Shown piece by piece: positions 8,839 to 17,569 of a stretch of 64,000 bases of DNA (its first letter is position 1; every line of letters begins with the position of its first letter). This DNA comes from Pectobacterium atrosepticum. GTDB lineage: Bacteria > Pseudomonadota > Gammaproteobacteria > Enterobacterales > Enterobacteriaceae. Location: the NCBI GenBank assembly GCA_019056595.1, contig CP036163.1, positions 3,534,001 to 3,598,000 of the forward strand, given 5' to 3'. Below the pieces are notes generated by a model. It saw nothing but the letters and a program-made list of their open reading frames with translations. It had not been told where the DNA came from and did not search any database. The translations under genes were made by a program, and so were the position numbers.

Positions 8839-9256
8839 GAAAGGCTTACCTCTTGCAGTGAAAACGATGCAGTAAAAGTCATGCAGTGAAACGGTATGTA
8901 GTGGTAACTACAGCAAGGCGCTGTGAGCGTCATAACCGGATAACCGTTAACGCGAATAGCCGGTAAGAACGACAGAGCCCTTCAAAAAACAGGAAGATAT
9001 CGAAGTCGAACATTCTAGGGGATGTTGTCCGAGATTGACATGCATGATTGCACGTTAAGTGGGTGAGAAAGCCAAAAGTAAGGCGGTAATAATTATTTTA
9101 GCTTACACGTGTACACTGAAACTATTCTCAGTTAATCTGCTCAAAGGTTAAACACCTACGCCTGCTTCGCTCTGTACAAGAGCGGGAAAGGTAAGGCGGA
9201 TGACGTCAGCGTACGACGTTGTTGAATGTGTACTGTTAATACTGCGGAACCTATTG
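8839..9256. other. Divergent intergenic region, HD protein / yqfA
   Basis: These 418 bp separate two divergent genes and should hold both promoters. No RNA gene or repeat was recognised. An in-frame ATG at 9200 with AAGG upstream offers an alternative yqfA start. Confidence 0.5.
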
Positions 9257-9904
9257 ATGTCAAAAAATGCACAGATGTCGGACTACTCGCTGGCAGAGGA
9301 AATTGCGAATAGCATAAGCCATGGAATCGGTGTGATTTTCGGTATTGTTGGTCTGGTTTTACTGCTGGTGCAGGCGGTCAACAATGATGCTGGCAGCGTG
9401 GCGATTACCAGCTATAGCCTCTATGGCGGCAGCATTATTCTGCTGTTTTTAGCGTCGACGCTGTACCACGCGATTCCCTCGCCGCGTATCAAACCGTGGC
9501 TGAAAAAATTCGACCACTGCGCTATTTATCTATTGATTGCCGGAACCTATACGCCATTTTTGCTGATCGGGCTGGATTCACCGCTGGCGCATGGCTTGAT
9601 GGTTGTCATCTGGAGCATGGCGCTGTTTGGCGTGATCTTCAAGCTGGCGTTTGCCCACCGTTTTGAAGTGCTGTCGTTGATTACCTATCTGGTCATGGGC
9701 TGGCTGTCGCTGGTGGTGATTTATCAGATGGTGATGAAGCTGTCGGCGGGGAGTGTGACACTGCTGGCGGTAGGTGGCGTGGTGTATACGCTGGGGGTGA
9801 TTTTCTACGCCAGTAAGCGTATTCCCTATAATCACGCGATTTGGCACGGATTTGTTTTAGGCGGCAGCGTTTGCCACTTTCTGGCGATTTATCTTTATAT
9901 TTAA
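9257..9904 (+). CDS. yqfA: Hemolysin III / PAQR-family inner membrane protein
   Basis: From the ATG at 9257 the product is 215 residues, close to E. coli YqfA (about 219). It has around seven hydrophobic helices and the family signatures [16 protein letters not shown] near the N-terminus, [24 protein letters not shown], and a C-terminal NHAIWHGFV. The conserved His/Asp/Ser residues are those of the PAQR/hemolysin III superfamily. Despite the family name no haemolytic activity should be assumed. A 234-residue version starting at 9200 is possible. Confidence 0.9.
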   Translation: MSKNAQMSDYSLAEEIANSISHGIGVIFGIVGLVLLLVQAVNNDAGSVAITSYSLYGGSIILLFLASTLYHAIPSPRIKPWLKKFDHCAIYLLIAGTYTPFLLIGLDSPLAHGLMVVIWSMALFGVIFKLAFAHRFEVLSLITYLVMGWLSLVVIYQMVMKLSAGSVTLLAVGGVVYTLGVIFYASKRIPYNHAIWHGFVLGGSVCHFLAIYLYI

Positions 9905-9936
9905 TCTTTGTGTGCTTGCCGATAGCGTATGGCGTG

Positions 9937-10075
9937 CAGTGATAATGGGTAGATCGTAAAGACGCTGTGAATACATCCCTGTACGCTCAAGCCGCGCGGA
10001 TATGAATCTCATCCCTGAGATTCACCCTTTCAGGGCTGTCGCGGACGCTTTACTCTTCTATCCCATTATCACTGT
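9937..10075. repeat. Long imperfect palindrome, MITE-like
   Basis: The ends CAGTGATAATGGG (9938-9950) and CCCATTATCACTG (about 10062-10074) are perfect inverted repeats. Complementarity continues inward imperfectly (GTAAAGACG against CGCTTTAC), and an inner hairpin TGAATCTCA / TGAGATTCA lies near 10003-10024. The whole 139-bp unit can fold into one stem and has no coding capacity. It occupies most of the gap between convergent yqfA and ygfZ and looks like a non-autonomous palindromic element of this genus. Confidence 0.65.
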
Positions 10076-10127
10076 TATCGTTCTGAGAAGAGATTTGCCA
10101 TCTTCATGATGTGGCTTACTCGTCGGA

Positions 10128-11129
10128 TTAATCCGTTATTTCATACGGCAGAGGCTGAACGGTGAGTTGGCTGTCGGCATCGTCACGTACACGCAGGGTA
10201 TTCTCTGCGTTCAGATCGTTATTCAGCACTGCCTGCACCCACACGTCACCGTTCTGCAATTGGCTGGCTGCCAGCACCGTACCCGTACGACGCCAGTTCT
10301 CGCCGAGCTGCAATTCGAGATCGTCCCCTGCCTGAGGCACCTTATTTGCCTTACCCGCCAGCCAGTAGAGCGCCCGCTTGTTTGCTCCGCGATATTTTGC
10401 CCTAGCGACCATTTCCTGACCGGTATAGCACCCTTTGCTGAAGCTAATCCCATTTAATGCCTGTAAATTAGTCGCTTGCGGGATGAACTGCGCACTGTTT
10501 GCGCTGTCAATGATGGGTTGACCTGCTTCAATATCTAGCGTCAGCCACTGGCGGCTGTCATTCAGGCTGACTTTATCGCCGAGCTGTTCAAGCAGTGAAG
10601 CACTGGGTTCAGGAGACAGCACCAGCAGGAAACGTTCTGCAGGATGGGCGAAATGCAGTAAGGTGGCGCCTTCGTGCTGAACGACAGGGTGCTCAGCGTC
10701 TGGAAGTTGGCTAAATACAGAGGCCAGCAGTTCACGGATACCTGCACCCGCGGCGCCCAGCAGGATAGTGTTATCGTCTGGCGCGATGGCCGTTTTCGAG
10801 AAAACGGCGTATTTTTTCAGTTCGCTAAGCTGGACGTCGCGTAGGTTACGACGCTCAATGAAAGCAAAACCTTCGCCGTGATGGAACAGACGCAGGTTGC
10901 TCCACATTTTCCCTTTCGCGTCGCAGTGGGCGCAAAGGATGTGCCCATTGTCAGGCAGCGCCCCGACATCTGCGGTGACCTGTCCCTGAAGATATTTGAC
11001 GGTATCCGGCCCGACCAGCGTGGCCAGTGCCCAGTCATCCAGTGAGATGAGCGTGGCGGCCAGTTGGGTGGACGCAAATGGGAGCTGTGAGGCAAAAGGA
11101 AGTTGATGAGCCGTATGTTGGTTAACCAT
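10128..11129 (-). CDS. ygfZ: Folate-dependent Fe-S cluster assembly factor YgfZ
   Basis: YgfZ is a GcvT-like, tetrahydrofolate-binding protein that helps build or repair certain iron-sulfur enzymes. The start taken is the ATG at 11129, with AGGA nine bases upstream, giving 333 residues (E. coli 326). The family signature [17 protein letters not shown] lies at about 232-248 with essential C234, and [16 protein letters not shown] precedes it. An upstream extension to 11252 reads poorly and was not used. It is divergent from sdhE, as in other enterobacteria. Confidence 0.93.
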   Translation of the reverse strand: MVNQHTAHQLPFASQLPFASTQLAATLISLDDWALATLVGPDTVKYLQGQVTADVGALPDNGHILCAHCDAKGKMWSNLRLFHHGEGFAFIERRNLRDVQLSELKKYAVFSKTAIAPDDNTILLGAAGAGIRELLASVFSQLPDAEHPVVQHEGATLLHFAHPAERFLLVLSPEPSASLLEQLGDKVSLNDSRQWLTLDIEAGQPIIDSANSAQFIPQATNLQALNGISFSKGCYTGQEMVARAKYRGANKRALYWLAGKANKVPQAGDDLELQLGENWRRTGTVLAASQLQNGDVWVQAVLNNDLNAENTLRVRDDADSQLTVQPLPYEITD

Positions 11130-11364
11130 ATAGTACAATCCTGCGCTAAGGGCGATACCCGAATGGCCTAATGGTAAAAGAGCGCTCAGGGTTTGCAAGT
11201 GGTTATTCACGCAGCGTTGTGGCATAGCACATCCTGATACTGATGAGCGCACTTGGCGCAGTACACGTGGGTAAACTATGTCAAAATGTTACTATTAGTT
11301 GATGCCCGCTACCGGAATCGGAGTACACTAACGGCAAGTAGCGATAACAAGGTGGACATGAAAT

Positions 11365-11631
11365 ATGGAAATCGATAATAAATCACGCATTCATTGGGCA
11401 TGCCGCCGTGGTATGCGTGAACTGGATATCGCGATCATGCCGTTTTTTGAGCATGACTATGACACACTTAATGACAGTGATAAGCGCGCGTTTGTACGCC
11501 TGTTACAAAGCGACGATCCCGATTTATTCAACTGGCTGATGAACCACGGTGAACCGAAGGACGGAGAGTTGAAACGTATGATTTCCCTTATTCAGACGCG
11601 AAATAAAGACCGTGGCCCAGTGGCAATGTGA
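11365..11631 (+). CDS. sdhE: FAD assembly factor SdhE
   Basis: SdhE (YgfY/CptB) promotes covalent flavinylation of succinate dehydrogenase and fumarate reductase. The product is 88 residues with the signature RGMRELD near residue 15, followed by the compact helical core ending [20 protein letters not shown]. The ATG at 11365 overlaps nothing upstream; the 3' end overlaps ygfX by 20 bases, the arrangement seen in Serratia and E. coli. Confidence 0.96.
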   Translation: MEIDNKSRIHWACRRGMRELDIAIMPFFEHDYDTLNDSDKRAFVRLLQSDDPDLFNWLMNHGEPKDGELKRMISLIQTRNKDRGPVAM

Positions 11632-12025
11632 CCTTCGTGTTTCCTGGCGCATGCAACTGCTGTCATTGGTTGTGCATGGCCTACTCGTATTGCTCATTCT
11701 GCTGGCACCGTGGCCGGACGGTTACGCATGGCTATGGCTATGCTTAGTCACGATGGTGATGTTCGGTTTTATCCGTAGCCAAAGGAATATCAAATCCCGA
11801 CAGGGGGAAATCGTTTTGCTTAGCGAAACGACCCTGAACTGGCGGCAGCAGGAATGGCAGATCGTCAAACGACCGTGGCTTTTGAAAAATGGCGTGTTGT
11901 TGGCATTGCAATCTATCAACGATAAAGAAAGACAACAGCTGTGGCTGGCATCGGACAGTATGGGCGATGATGAGTGGCGCCATCTGCGTCAGCTTCTTTT
12001 GCAGCAGAAACACTGGGCGCGATAA
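11612..12025 (+). CDS. ygfX: Inner membrane protein YgfX (CptA)
   Basis: This 137-residue protein has two closely spaced transmembrane helices (about 15-33 and 39-55) followed by a cytoplasmic domain with many tryptophans. It is encoded 20 bases into the end of sdhE, so the pair is translationally coupled. The family has been reported both as a partner of SdhE in Serratia and as a cytoskeleton-inhibiting toxin in E. coli; the sequence does not settle which applies here. Confidence 0.9.
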   Translation: MAQWQCDLRVSWRMQLLSLVVHGLLVLLILLAPWPDGYAWLWLCLVTMVMFGFIRSQRNIKSRQGEIVLLSETTLNWRQQEWQIVKRPWLLKNGVLLALQSINDKERQQLWLASDSMGDDEWRHLRQLLLQQKHWAR

Positions 12026-12145
12026 CGGCGCGTTTTTACGCGGTGTATCGCGGCCTGTGTGTAGAAAAATCACCACCATGCAGTTTCATATATAATAATT
12101 TGTCATTGCAATACTTTTCTGATGATAGTTAAGGACTAAAGTTAA

Positions 12146-12211
12146 CCTTCATACCTTCATACCTTCATACCTTCATACCTTCATACCTTCATACCTTCAT
12201 ACCTTCATACC
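12146..12211. repeat. Octanucleotide tandem repeat (CCTTCATA x8)
   Basis: Eight perfect copies of CCTTCATA run from 12146 to 12209, followed by a partial copy (CC). The array sits in the 557-bp gap between ygfX and the next gene, about 120 bp after ygfX. It is non-coding on both strands as far as I can see. Arrays of this type change copy number by slippage. The rest of the gap (12026-12582) shows only a probable -10 (TATACT near 12484) for the downstream gene. Confidence 0.95.
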
Positions 12212-12582
12212 ATCTTCCCATTGTCATCACATAGACGAATTGCACCGTCTGGCCTTAGTTGGCTGTGATTTGTTCCTGTATGTGCACTGTAAGTCCCTCA
12301 CAAGCACCACTAATTAATTGATGTGAAAGGCTAACCCGAAAAATACATCAATTTAAACAATGGATTAAGCACACATGGTGCTGACAAGGTAAACGTGAAC
12401 AAATTTCAATCACCAATCGATCTGTAAAAACGATCGATAATTGTATATTGATAGATTTTATAGATCGAAGTGTGTGAGGGTGCTATACTCCATCCGGTTG
12501 TAAAAAGCAGTTTGTCTTACCCATTATTTTTTATTAAATGGATTTAACTATCTGATTTTATGATGATTATAAGGTTTTCGTA

Positions 12583-13098
12583 ATGACTTTGAAGAGTGTT
12601 TTAAGCTGTAGTCTGTTAACAGTGTCATTGATATTCAGCAATGCTAATGCTGCTAACAATGTTTATGTTATTCCTGAGGTAAAGACCTTTGGTGTTGCAA
12701 GTAATGACAATAAGGCTGTGATCTTTCTTGGTTTAGATCAATATGGTCAATTCAAAGGAATGTGTTTTGCACTAAAAGATAAATTCCACTCTATAATTCC
12801 TTTGGTTGATATAGATGTAACATTTGATAGTAAGAAGCTCAACTTGCATGGTATGAGACCTAATGTTGATGATGAAAAAGAAGTTGTATGTATTCTTGGG
12901 TCAGGAGCTACTGACTTTTTAAATTCATTTAAAGGATCTAATAATCTTTATGTTAAGTTAAATTTTAATGGTGAAGTGAAGAAATATAATTTTGATATTA
13001 AAGACTTCAACCGCATCATCAATAACGATAAAGAATATATGAAAGGTCTTGCAGATAATTATAAAAAAGGCATGCGAGCACCTTTGTTTGATAATTAA
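12583..13098 (+). CDS. Secreted hypothetical protein
   Basis: The product is 171 residues with a clear signal peptide (hydrophobic core SLLTVSLIFS, cleavage near ANA-AN at residue 24), so it is periplasmic or exported. The mature part has two cysteines (in GMCFALKD and VVCILGSG) that may pair. I do not recognise a family. The RBS AAGG lies eight bases before the ATG. Codon use is much more AT-rich than in the flanking core genes. It opens the accessory island after ygfX, 316 bp ahead of another secreted protein. Confidence 0.75.
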   Translation: MTLKSVLSCSLLTVSLIFSNANAANNVYVIPEVKTFGVASNDNKAVIFLGLDQYGQFKGMCFALKDKFHSIIPLVDIDVTFDSKKLNLHGMRPNVDDEKEVVCILGSGATDFLNSFKGSNNLYVKLNFNGEVKKYNFDIKDFNRIINNDKEYMKGLADNYKKGMRAPLFDN

Positions 13099-13414
13099 TG
13101 TGAAATTTATTTATACTAAAGTATTTTAGGTGATGTGAGTGTTTGTTCTAAATCAGGTTAGCATAAATAACTTTATGCTTAATGAAAGCGAGAATTTATA
13201 CAGAGGGAGTTATTTTTTCGATTAGTAATTGGCAAGTGTTTTACATTAAATTATATATGCATTTCTTATAGTTTTGGTGTGAAGTGTGTATATGGAAATT
13301 TATCAGTGACGTACCCGATGTTAATGGAAAAATATTATTGATTTTATTTTATTTTTTATATATAAATAATAGCTCGTGTTACTTTATAGGTTGTTGTTAA
13401 TTTAAGGTTAAAAA
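13099..13414. other. AT-rich gap without recognised genes
   Basis: These 316 bp between two secreted-protein genes are strongly AT-rich. No ORF with a good RBS, hairpin or repeat was recognised. Promoter elements for the gene at 13415 probably lie in the last 100 bp. Confidence 0.5.
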
Positions 13415-14131
13415 ATGAAATTAATATGTACTGCTTTTATCATGGCTGCTATGAGTTCTTATGCTCAAGCAGCAACAATTTCTGATATTACCTATACGCC
13501 AGAGCAACTACACTCTGAATATAAAAAGAATGAGTTAAGAGCTGATAATAAATTTAACTGTGATTTTTTTATTAAAGGAAGAGTCAAAGAGATTTATCGC
13601 AGCTCTTTGAGTGATAATGATTACCAAATTAGGTTGCAAGGTAATGTTAATATTAACTTTGATAATTTAGATAGGGGATCGAATACAGGAAAGGATATAG
13701 CAAATTTAAATATTGGCGACTTGGTCTATGTTTATACATCTTCAACATATTTATCTTGGGGGGGGGTATATGGAAGAAAAGGTTTTTCAGTATCTAAAAA
13801 TCTGGATGAAAATGCCTCTTTGAAGAAGGTTGATGGGTTATGTTTAAAAGAAATGAAACCTGTAGAAAAACTCAGTAAAAATAAAAACTTATCAAGTAGT
13901 AACGGTGATTCGTTGAGCCAATTAGAGAAAGAAGAGGCAATAGTAAATTCATATGCTATCGCAGATGAAAGGTTGAATGAAGTATGGAAGTCTTTAACCA
14001 AAACACAGAAAGATGAACTATTAAAAGAACAACGAAATTGGATTAAAGAGAAAGAAAGATGTGCTACAACTGAATGCAAAGTCGAAATGACAATTAATCG
14101 TATAGCTATTATTGAAAAGCATCTTATTTAA
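13415..14131 (+). CDS. Secreted protein: tRNA_anti-like (OB) plus LprI/DUF1311-like domain
   Basis: This 238-residue protein has a signal peptide ending near AQA-AT (residue 20). Residues 25-140 resemble the OB-type tRNA_anti-like domain (YKKNELRADNKF start, KGRVKEI strand). Residues 165-238 resemble DUF1311/LprI: AIADERLNEVWKSL, then LLKEQRNWIKEKERC and a final CKVEMTINRI helix. LprI-type proteins inhibit lysozyme, so a periplasmic protective role is possible but unproven. The gene carries a run of nine G at 13758-13766 (frame TGG-GGG-GGG), so single-base slippage would truncate the protein in mid-chain. AT-rich, island codon use. Confidence 0.72.
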   Translation: MKLICTAFIMAAMSSYAQAATISDITYTPEQLHSEYKKNELRADNKFNCDFFIKGRVKEIYRSSLSDNDYQIRLQGNVNINFDNLDRGSNTGKDIANLNIGDLVYVYTSSTYLSWGGVYGRKGFSVSKNLDENASLKKVDGLCLKEMKPVEKLSKNKNLSSSNGDSLSQLEKEEAIVNSYAIADERLNEVWKSLTKTQKDELLKEQRNWIKEKERCATTECKVEMTINRIAIIEKHLI

Positions 14132-14647
14132 AAATAACATGTTTTTTTGAAGGCTGGTTTTAGACTGGAATACTTAATTTTTTATGAATTGAAAATATTC
14201 TACAAATATATTCATCGTTGTATTAGGTCTAATGCTATACTTAATCTGAAAAAATTCTTTGTACCAAAGTGGATCTTACTGACATCATTGGTATATTAGT
14301 TCATGAGGATAGATTCTTTACCCTGCCAAACTAATAGGAAAATACCAAAGTCTGCATCATTCTCGCGTAAATAGTTACCAACCAATTAGTTAAGCAAACT
14401 CTCATAAATATCAGGCCCAAGCCATGATTTATCTAGAAAATTTAACTCAATAAGCAAAGAGGTATTGGCTTAACATCACTGTATGATTATTAAGAGTGAG
14501 CAGGTCAGATCGCTGCATTCAGTAATATTTGTAGTGCAGTGAATTTTATTCAATATTTCCGATGATTTTCTTTCGAATAAAATATAAGCTTGCTCTATGT
14601 TTATATTAAAATCTGACTAATGTTATTGAATAACAGATATCTATTTT
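14132..14647. other. AT-rich gap without recognised genes
   Basis: These 516 bp lie between the convergent genes ending at 14131 and 14648. No ORF with support, RNA gene or clear terminator was found; the sequence is uniformly AT-rich. Confidence 0.5.
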
Positions 14648-15766
14648 TTAAATTTTGTAAAGGGCAGTTAATCTTTCTTTCTCTTTATCAAAGTATTCAT
14701 CAAGATCTGAGAAGTCTGGCATTGATTCCATCAAGTCTTTCAGTCTGTGAATTAGTCTCCAAGCATCATAATGAATAAAAGGGTTCATTCCTATAACATT
14801 TCCTGCATCAGGTATTGTTGACTTCCCTGCTTTACACAACATTAAGAATTTCTCATAGGCTATATTGTTATCCCAATCTGAGACAAAAAGAAGCAAGGCA
14901 GATACAGCTAGTAGAGGATTGTTCAACATTACAGATGTCGCACTACCAAATTTTCTAAGAAGAAGTTTATGATGACTAGTAATAGATATGGCTAAACTAA
15001 TGGTAGATTGATATTTATCATGCAGTAATCGCCTATCGTAAACATTGTATCCGCGATCCCTTTGAACTAGTCGGTGTACCTTTTTTGTAAATGTGTTGCT
15101 GCGTAGTTTTAGAAAAATATTGTTATTTATATCTTCTACATCGATAATAAGTGACGGGTATTTGTATCTTAGAGAGTTATAAACCTCATCATTTATATTA
15201 AACCATGGCTTTGATTTTCTTTCCTCATCGAGTGTATACACCTTTTCGCCCTTAACAGAATAAAAGCTGGCTCTAACTAAATTTATTAAGTGGGGGCTGT
15301 AGTCAACGGTAAATGTCCCTGATTGACGTAATTCAGTAAACCACTGACGCATATTCCGTATATCTTCCTGATTGAAAGTATGATGTTCAATTCCTCTGCA
15401 TACAAGCTCTCGAATAACTTTCGTAACTTCAGAGCCAGACGCACCTAATTTAATAAACCCATCTCCTGAAGAATCTATTTTCTTATCGTTACCTTTATAA
15501 TGGTCACAGAATACTTTATGAGCATCTGTACCATCCGGCTTCCTGAAAGAAAAATGAGCCTGCCTCACTTTTTTGTTTGTTTTCGTTGAATAACCGTCTG
15601 AAACGATATGAGCACCACTTACATTACAAATTGGGCATTCGGCATCAACTGCAACAAAATCCCGAAAGTCCTTATAATCCAGTAAGCAATTTGATAAAAA
15701 CTGGCTTTCTAACTGAACTATATCCAACTCTTTTTTAAATGTCCGAGAATATATCGTAATTGCCAT
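14648..15766 (-). CDS. Hypothetical protein with N-terminal Cys/His zinc-type cluster
   Basis: The product is 372 residues with no signal peptide or transmembrane segment, so it is probably cytoplasmic. Residues 40-90 hold C44-P-I-C47, H53, H71, H83, C87 and H89, a spacing that suggests a zinc-binding fold loosely reminiscent of the CoiA N-terminus. The rest is mixed alpha/beta with many basic residues (KKVHRLVQRDRGY) and an acidic C-terminus. I do not recognise the family. GGGGA lies six bases before the ATG at 15766. It diverges from the resolvase at 16286, and its AT-rich codons match the island. Confidence 0.7.
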   Translation of the reverse strand: MAITIYSRTFKKELDIVQLESQFLSNCLLDYKDFRDFVAVDAECPICNVSGAHIVSDGYSTKTNKKVRQAHFSFRKPDGTDAHKVFCDHYKGNDKKIDSSGDGFIKLGASGSEVTKVIRELVCRGIEHHTFNQEDIRNMRQWFTELRQSGTFTVDYSPHLINLVRASFYSVKGEKVYTLDEERKSKPWFNINDEVYNSLRYKYPSLIIDVEDINNNIFLKLRSNTFTKKVHRLVQRDRGYNVYDRRLLHDKYQSTISLAISITSHHKLLLRKFGSATSVMLNNPLLAVSALLLFVSDWDNNIAYEKFLMLCKAGKSTIPDAGNVIGMNPFIHYDAWRLIHRLKDLMESMPDFSDLDEYFDKEKERLTALYKI

Positions 15767-16177
15767 GTACAGTCCCCGTTAGCCGAGATTCATGATATAA
15801 CATCATAATGTTGTAGGTGACCACAGGCAGGCTAGACTGTCCTATGAAAACCGTTTTAGTTAAAATTACCTGCCAGAGCGTGGAGAAAACAGCAGTTTTT
15901 TTCTGCATATTCTCGCCCTGATCTCATGTAGCCTTTCCTTTAACTAACTTCTTCGTGCCAGTTTTTTTCATAGCTGGCTGCTGTGTACCAGAAACTGACA
16001 TTGCTAATCTATCGATATGTTAATCATTGGGTAACAGGTTAATGTGACATGCTTCTCATTTATGATCTCTTATTGGTATTCCGAAGGGAAGCGCAATATT
16101 GGGAATCGGTATTATGTTAATCAATTGGGGTAGGTCAGCCGTTCATATTTGCTAGTCGCTTTTATGTATACACAATA
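15767..16177. other. Intergenic region between the zinc-cluster gene and the resolvase
   Basis: About 410 bp with no supported ORF. It contains the divergent promoters; the last 110 bp before the resolvase carry the short repeat array described separately. Confidence 0.5.
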
Positions 16178-16270
16178 GCTACCACTCTGAACTTCCCAAC
16201 AATTGCGATAAATTTATATTGCTACCACATATAAGCTACCTGTATAATCACTACCAGATAAAAGCTACTA
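16178..16270 (+). repeat. Iteron-like short direct repeats before the resolvase
   Basis: The hexamer GCTACC or a one-base variant starts at 16178, 16221, 16235, 16250 (ACTACC) and 16264 (GCTACT). The last four are spaced 14, 15 and 14 bp and share an AT-rich tail, giving a degenerate 14-bp unit. They end 16 bp before the resolvase ATG and overlap a TATAAT at 16243-16248. They could be operators for autoregulation, recombinase sites, or plasmid-type iterons. Confidence 0.6.
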
Positions 16271-16285
16271 GATCGTGAGATTACT

Positions 16286-16900
16286 ATGACAAATCGAGTT
16301 TATGCATACTTAAGAGCATCAACGAAAGAACAGGATGCAGAGAGAGCAAAAGATGAGTTAGTGAGTTTTGCGGCTGATAAGGCGATAACTATTGCAGGGT
16401 GGTTCATTGAAAATGAATCAGGAGCCTGCCTTACCAGACCTGAACTGTTCAGATTGATCGATCTTGCACAACCTAATGACATTTTGCTGGTGGAGCAAGT
16501 TGATCGACTGAGTCGCCTGAATGGACAGGATTGGGAAAAACTATCATGCCTGATCAAATCAAAAGGGATTCGCGTCGTAGCGTTAGATTTACCTACCTCT
16601 CATATGTTGATTCAGAATGGTGATGAGTTCACGACTCGTATGATGGATGCGTTGAATGGGATGATGTTAGATATGTTGGCTGCAATTGCACGTAAGGATT
16701 ATACAGATAGAAGGCGTAGACAGGCACAGGGAATAGTCAAAGCAAAAGCTGAAGGTAAATTCCGTGGTCGTCAAGCTGATACTGCAATGCATGAACGGAT
16801 CAGAAAACTTCGTGATGCAGGGATGTCTTACAGCGATATTCACAAAATGACAGGTATTGCTCGGACAACGATCAGTAGGGTAACAAAATTACGGAACTAA
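16286..16900 (+). CDS. Serine recombinase, resolvase/invertase (Tn3 TnpR type)
   Basis: This 204-residue small serine recombinase starts at the ATG at 16286. The N-terminal catalytic domain has YLRASTKEQ with the nucleophilic serine at residue 12 and the arginine-rich VEQVDRLSRL motif. The E-helix region DMLAAIARKDYTDRRRRQAQGI leads to a C-terminal helix-turn-helix (MSYSDIHKMTGIARTTISRV). Such proteins resolve cointegrates or plasmid dimers. No transposase accompanies it; its neighbours are a polymerase-like gene and a zinc-cluster protein. Confidence 0.92.
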   Translation: MTNRVYAYLRASTKEQDAERAKDELVSFAADKAITIAGWFIENESGACLTRPELFRLIDLAQPNDILLVEQVDRLSRLNGQDWEKLSCLIKSKGIRVVALDLPTSHMLIQNGDEFTTRMMDALNGMMLDMLAAIARKDYTDRRRRQAQGIVKAKAEGKFRGRQADTAMHERIRKLRDAGMSYSDIHKMTGIARTTISRVTKLRN

Positions 16901-17569
16901 GTTTGGAACTGATTAAATGTGTGTGATTTTTTTCATGGCAATAACCTCCTTTGCTTAAGGATAGTATTGCGCCGACCAGTGAAACTCACAACATAAGATC
17001 GATGATTAAATTAGGTTTCACCCATATCAGCAATAGTGCTAGTGTCAGATCCGGCACTGAGTTAATGCATGAATCGGTACTATCAAATTTGGATGGAAAA
17101 TGACCTGATTTCCAAGGCGTTGACTTTTCATTGCTAATTGTATAGAGTGTTTGCTATCAACAATGTTGTTGAAAAAACTGAATTCTCACTGCATATAATT
17201 TTACCCTCTAATGTTAAACAGTGATGCTAGGAAGTGATTACCTAGCTAAAGATGCTGCCTCTCTAGCGTGTATCGTAGTAATAATAACCCTCAATGTTAT
17301 TTATTCTCTATTTCAATTTCAATATTTTTATTCCATCATAATGGGACTAATTCTATTGCTAATTGGCTAAGCTAGCCATCTACTATTTTGATTAAAAAAA
17401 TCCAATGTGTTCTCACATACTTGGAGGATTTTTTTCTGAAAAAAGCAGGAGAGAGAGAAGAAACAGGGAACAAGTATATGTTGCAGTAAAATCATCTAAA
17501 AAACGCGTTGAACCCTTATGTAGCAAGGCTTATAGCCCAATGCAAGGTTTTGACAAACAGGAATCTAAT
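16901..17569. other. Leader region upstream of the polymerase-like gene
   Basis: This 669-bp stretch is AT-rich with no supported gene. TCAACAATGTTGTTGA near 17157-17172 is a perfect palindrome. An in-frame ATG at 17405 would extend the downstream protein by 55 residues but has no ribosome binding site, and the added residues look non-coding. Confidence 0.5.

Noticed and set aside
12146-12211. CRISPR array
   Set aside because: The units are contiguous 8-mers without spacers; no cas genes are present anywhere in the window.
17405-17569. N-terminal extension of the polymerase-like protein from the ATG at 17405
   Set aside because: No ribosome binding site, and the 55 extra residues look non-coding; the ATG at 17570 has AGGAA at proper spacing.
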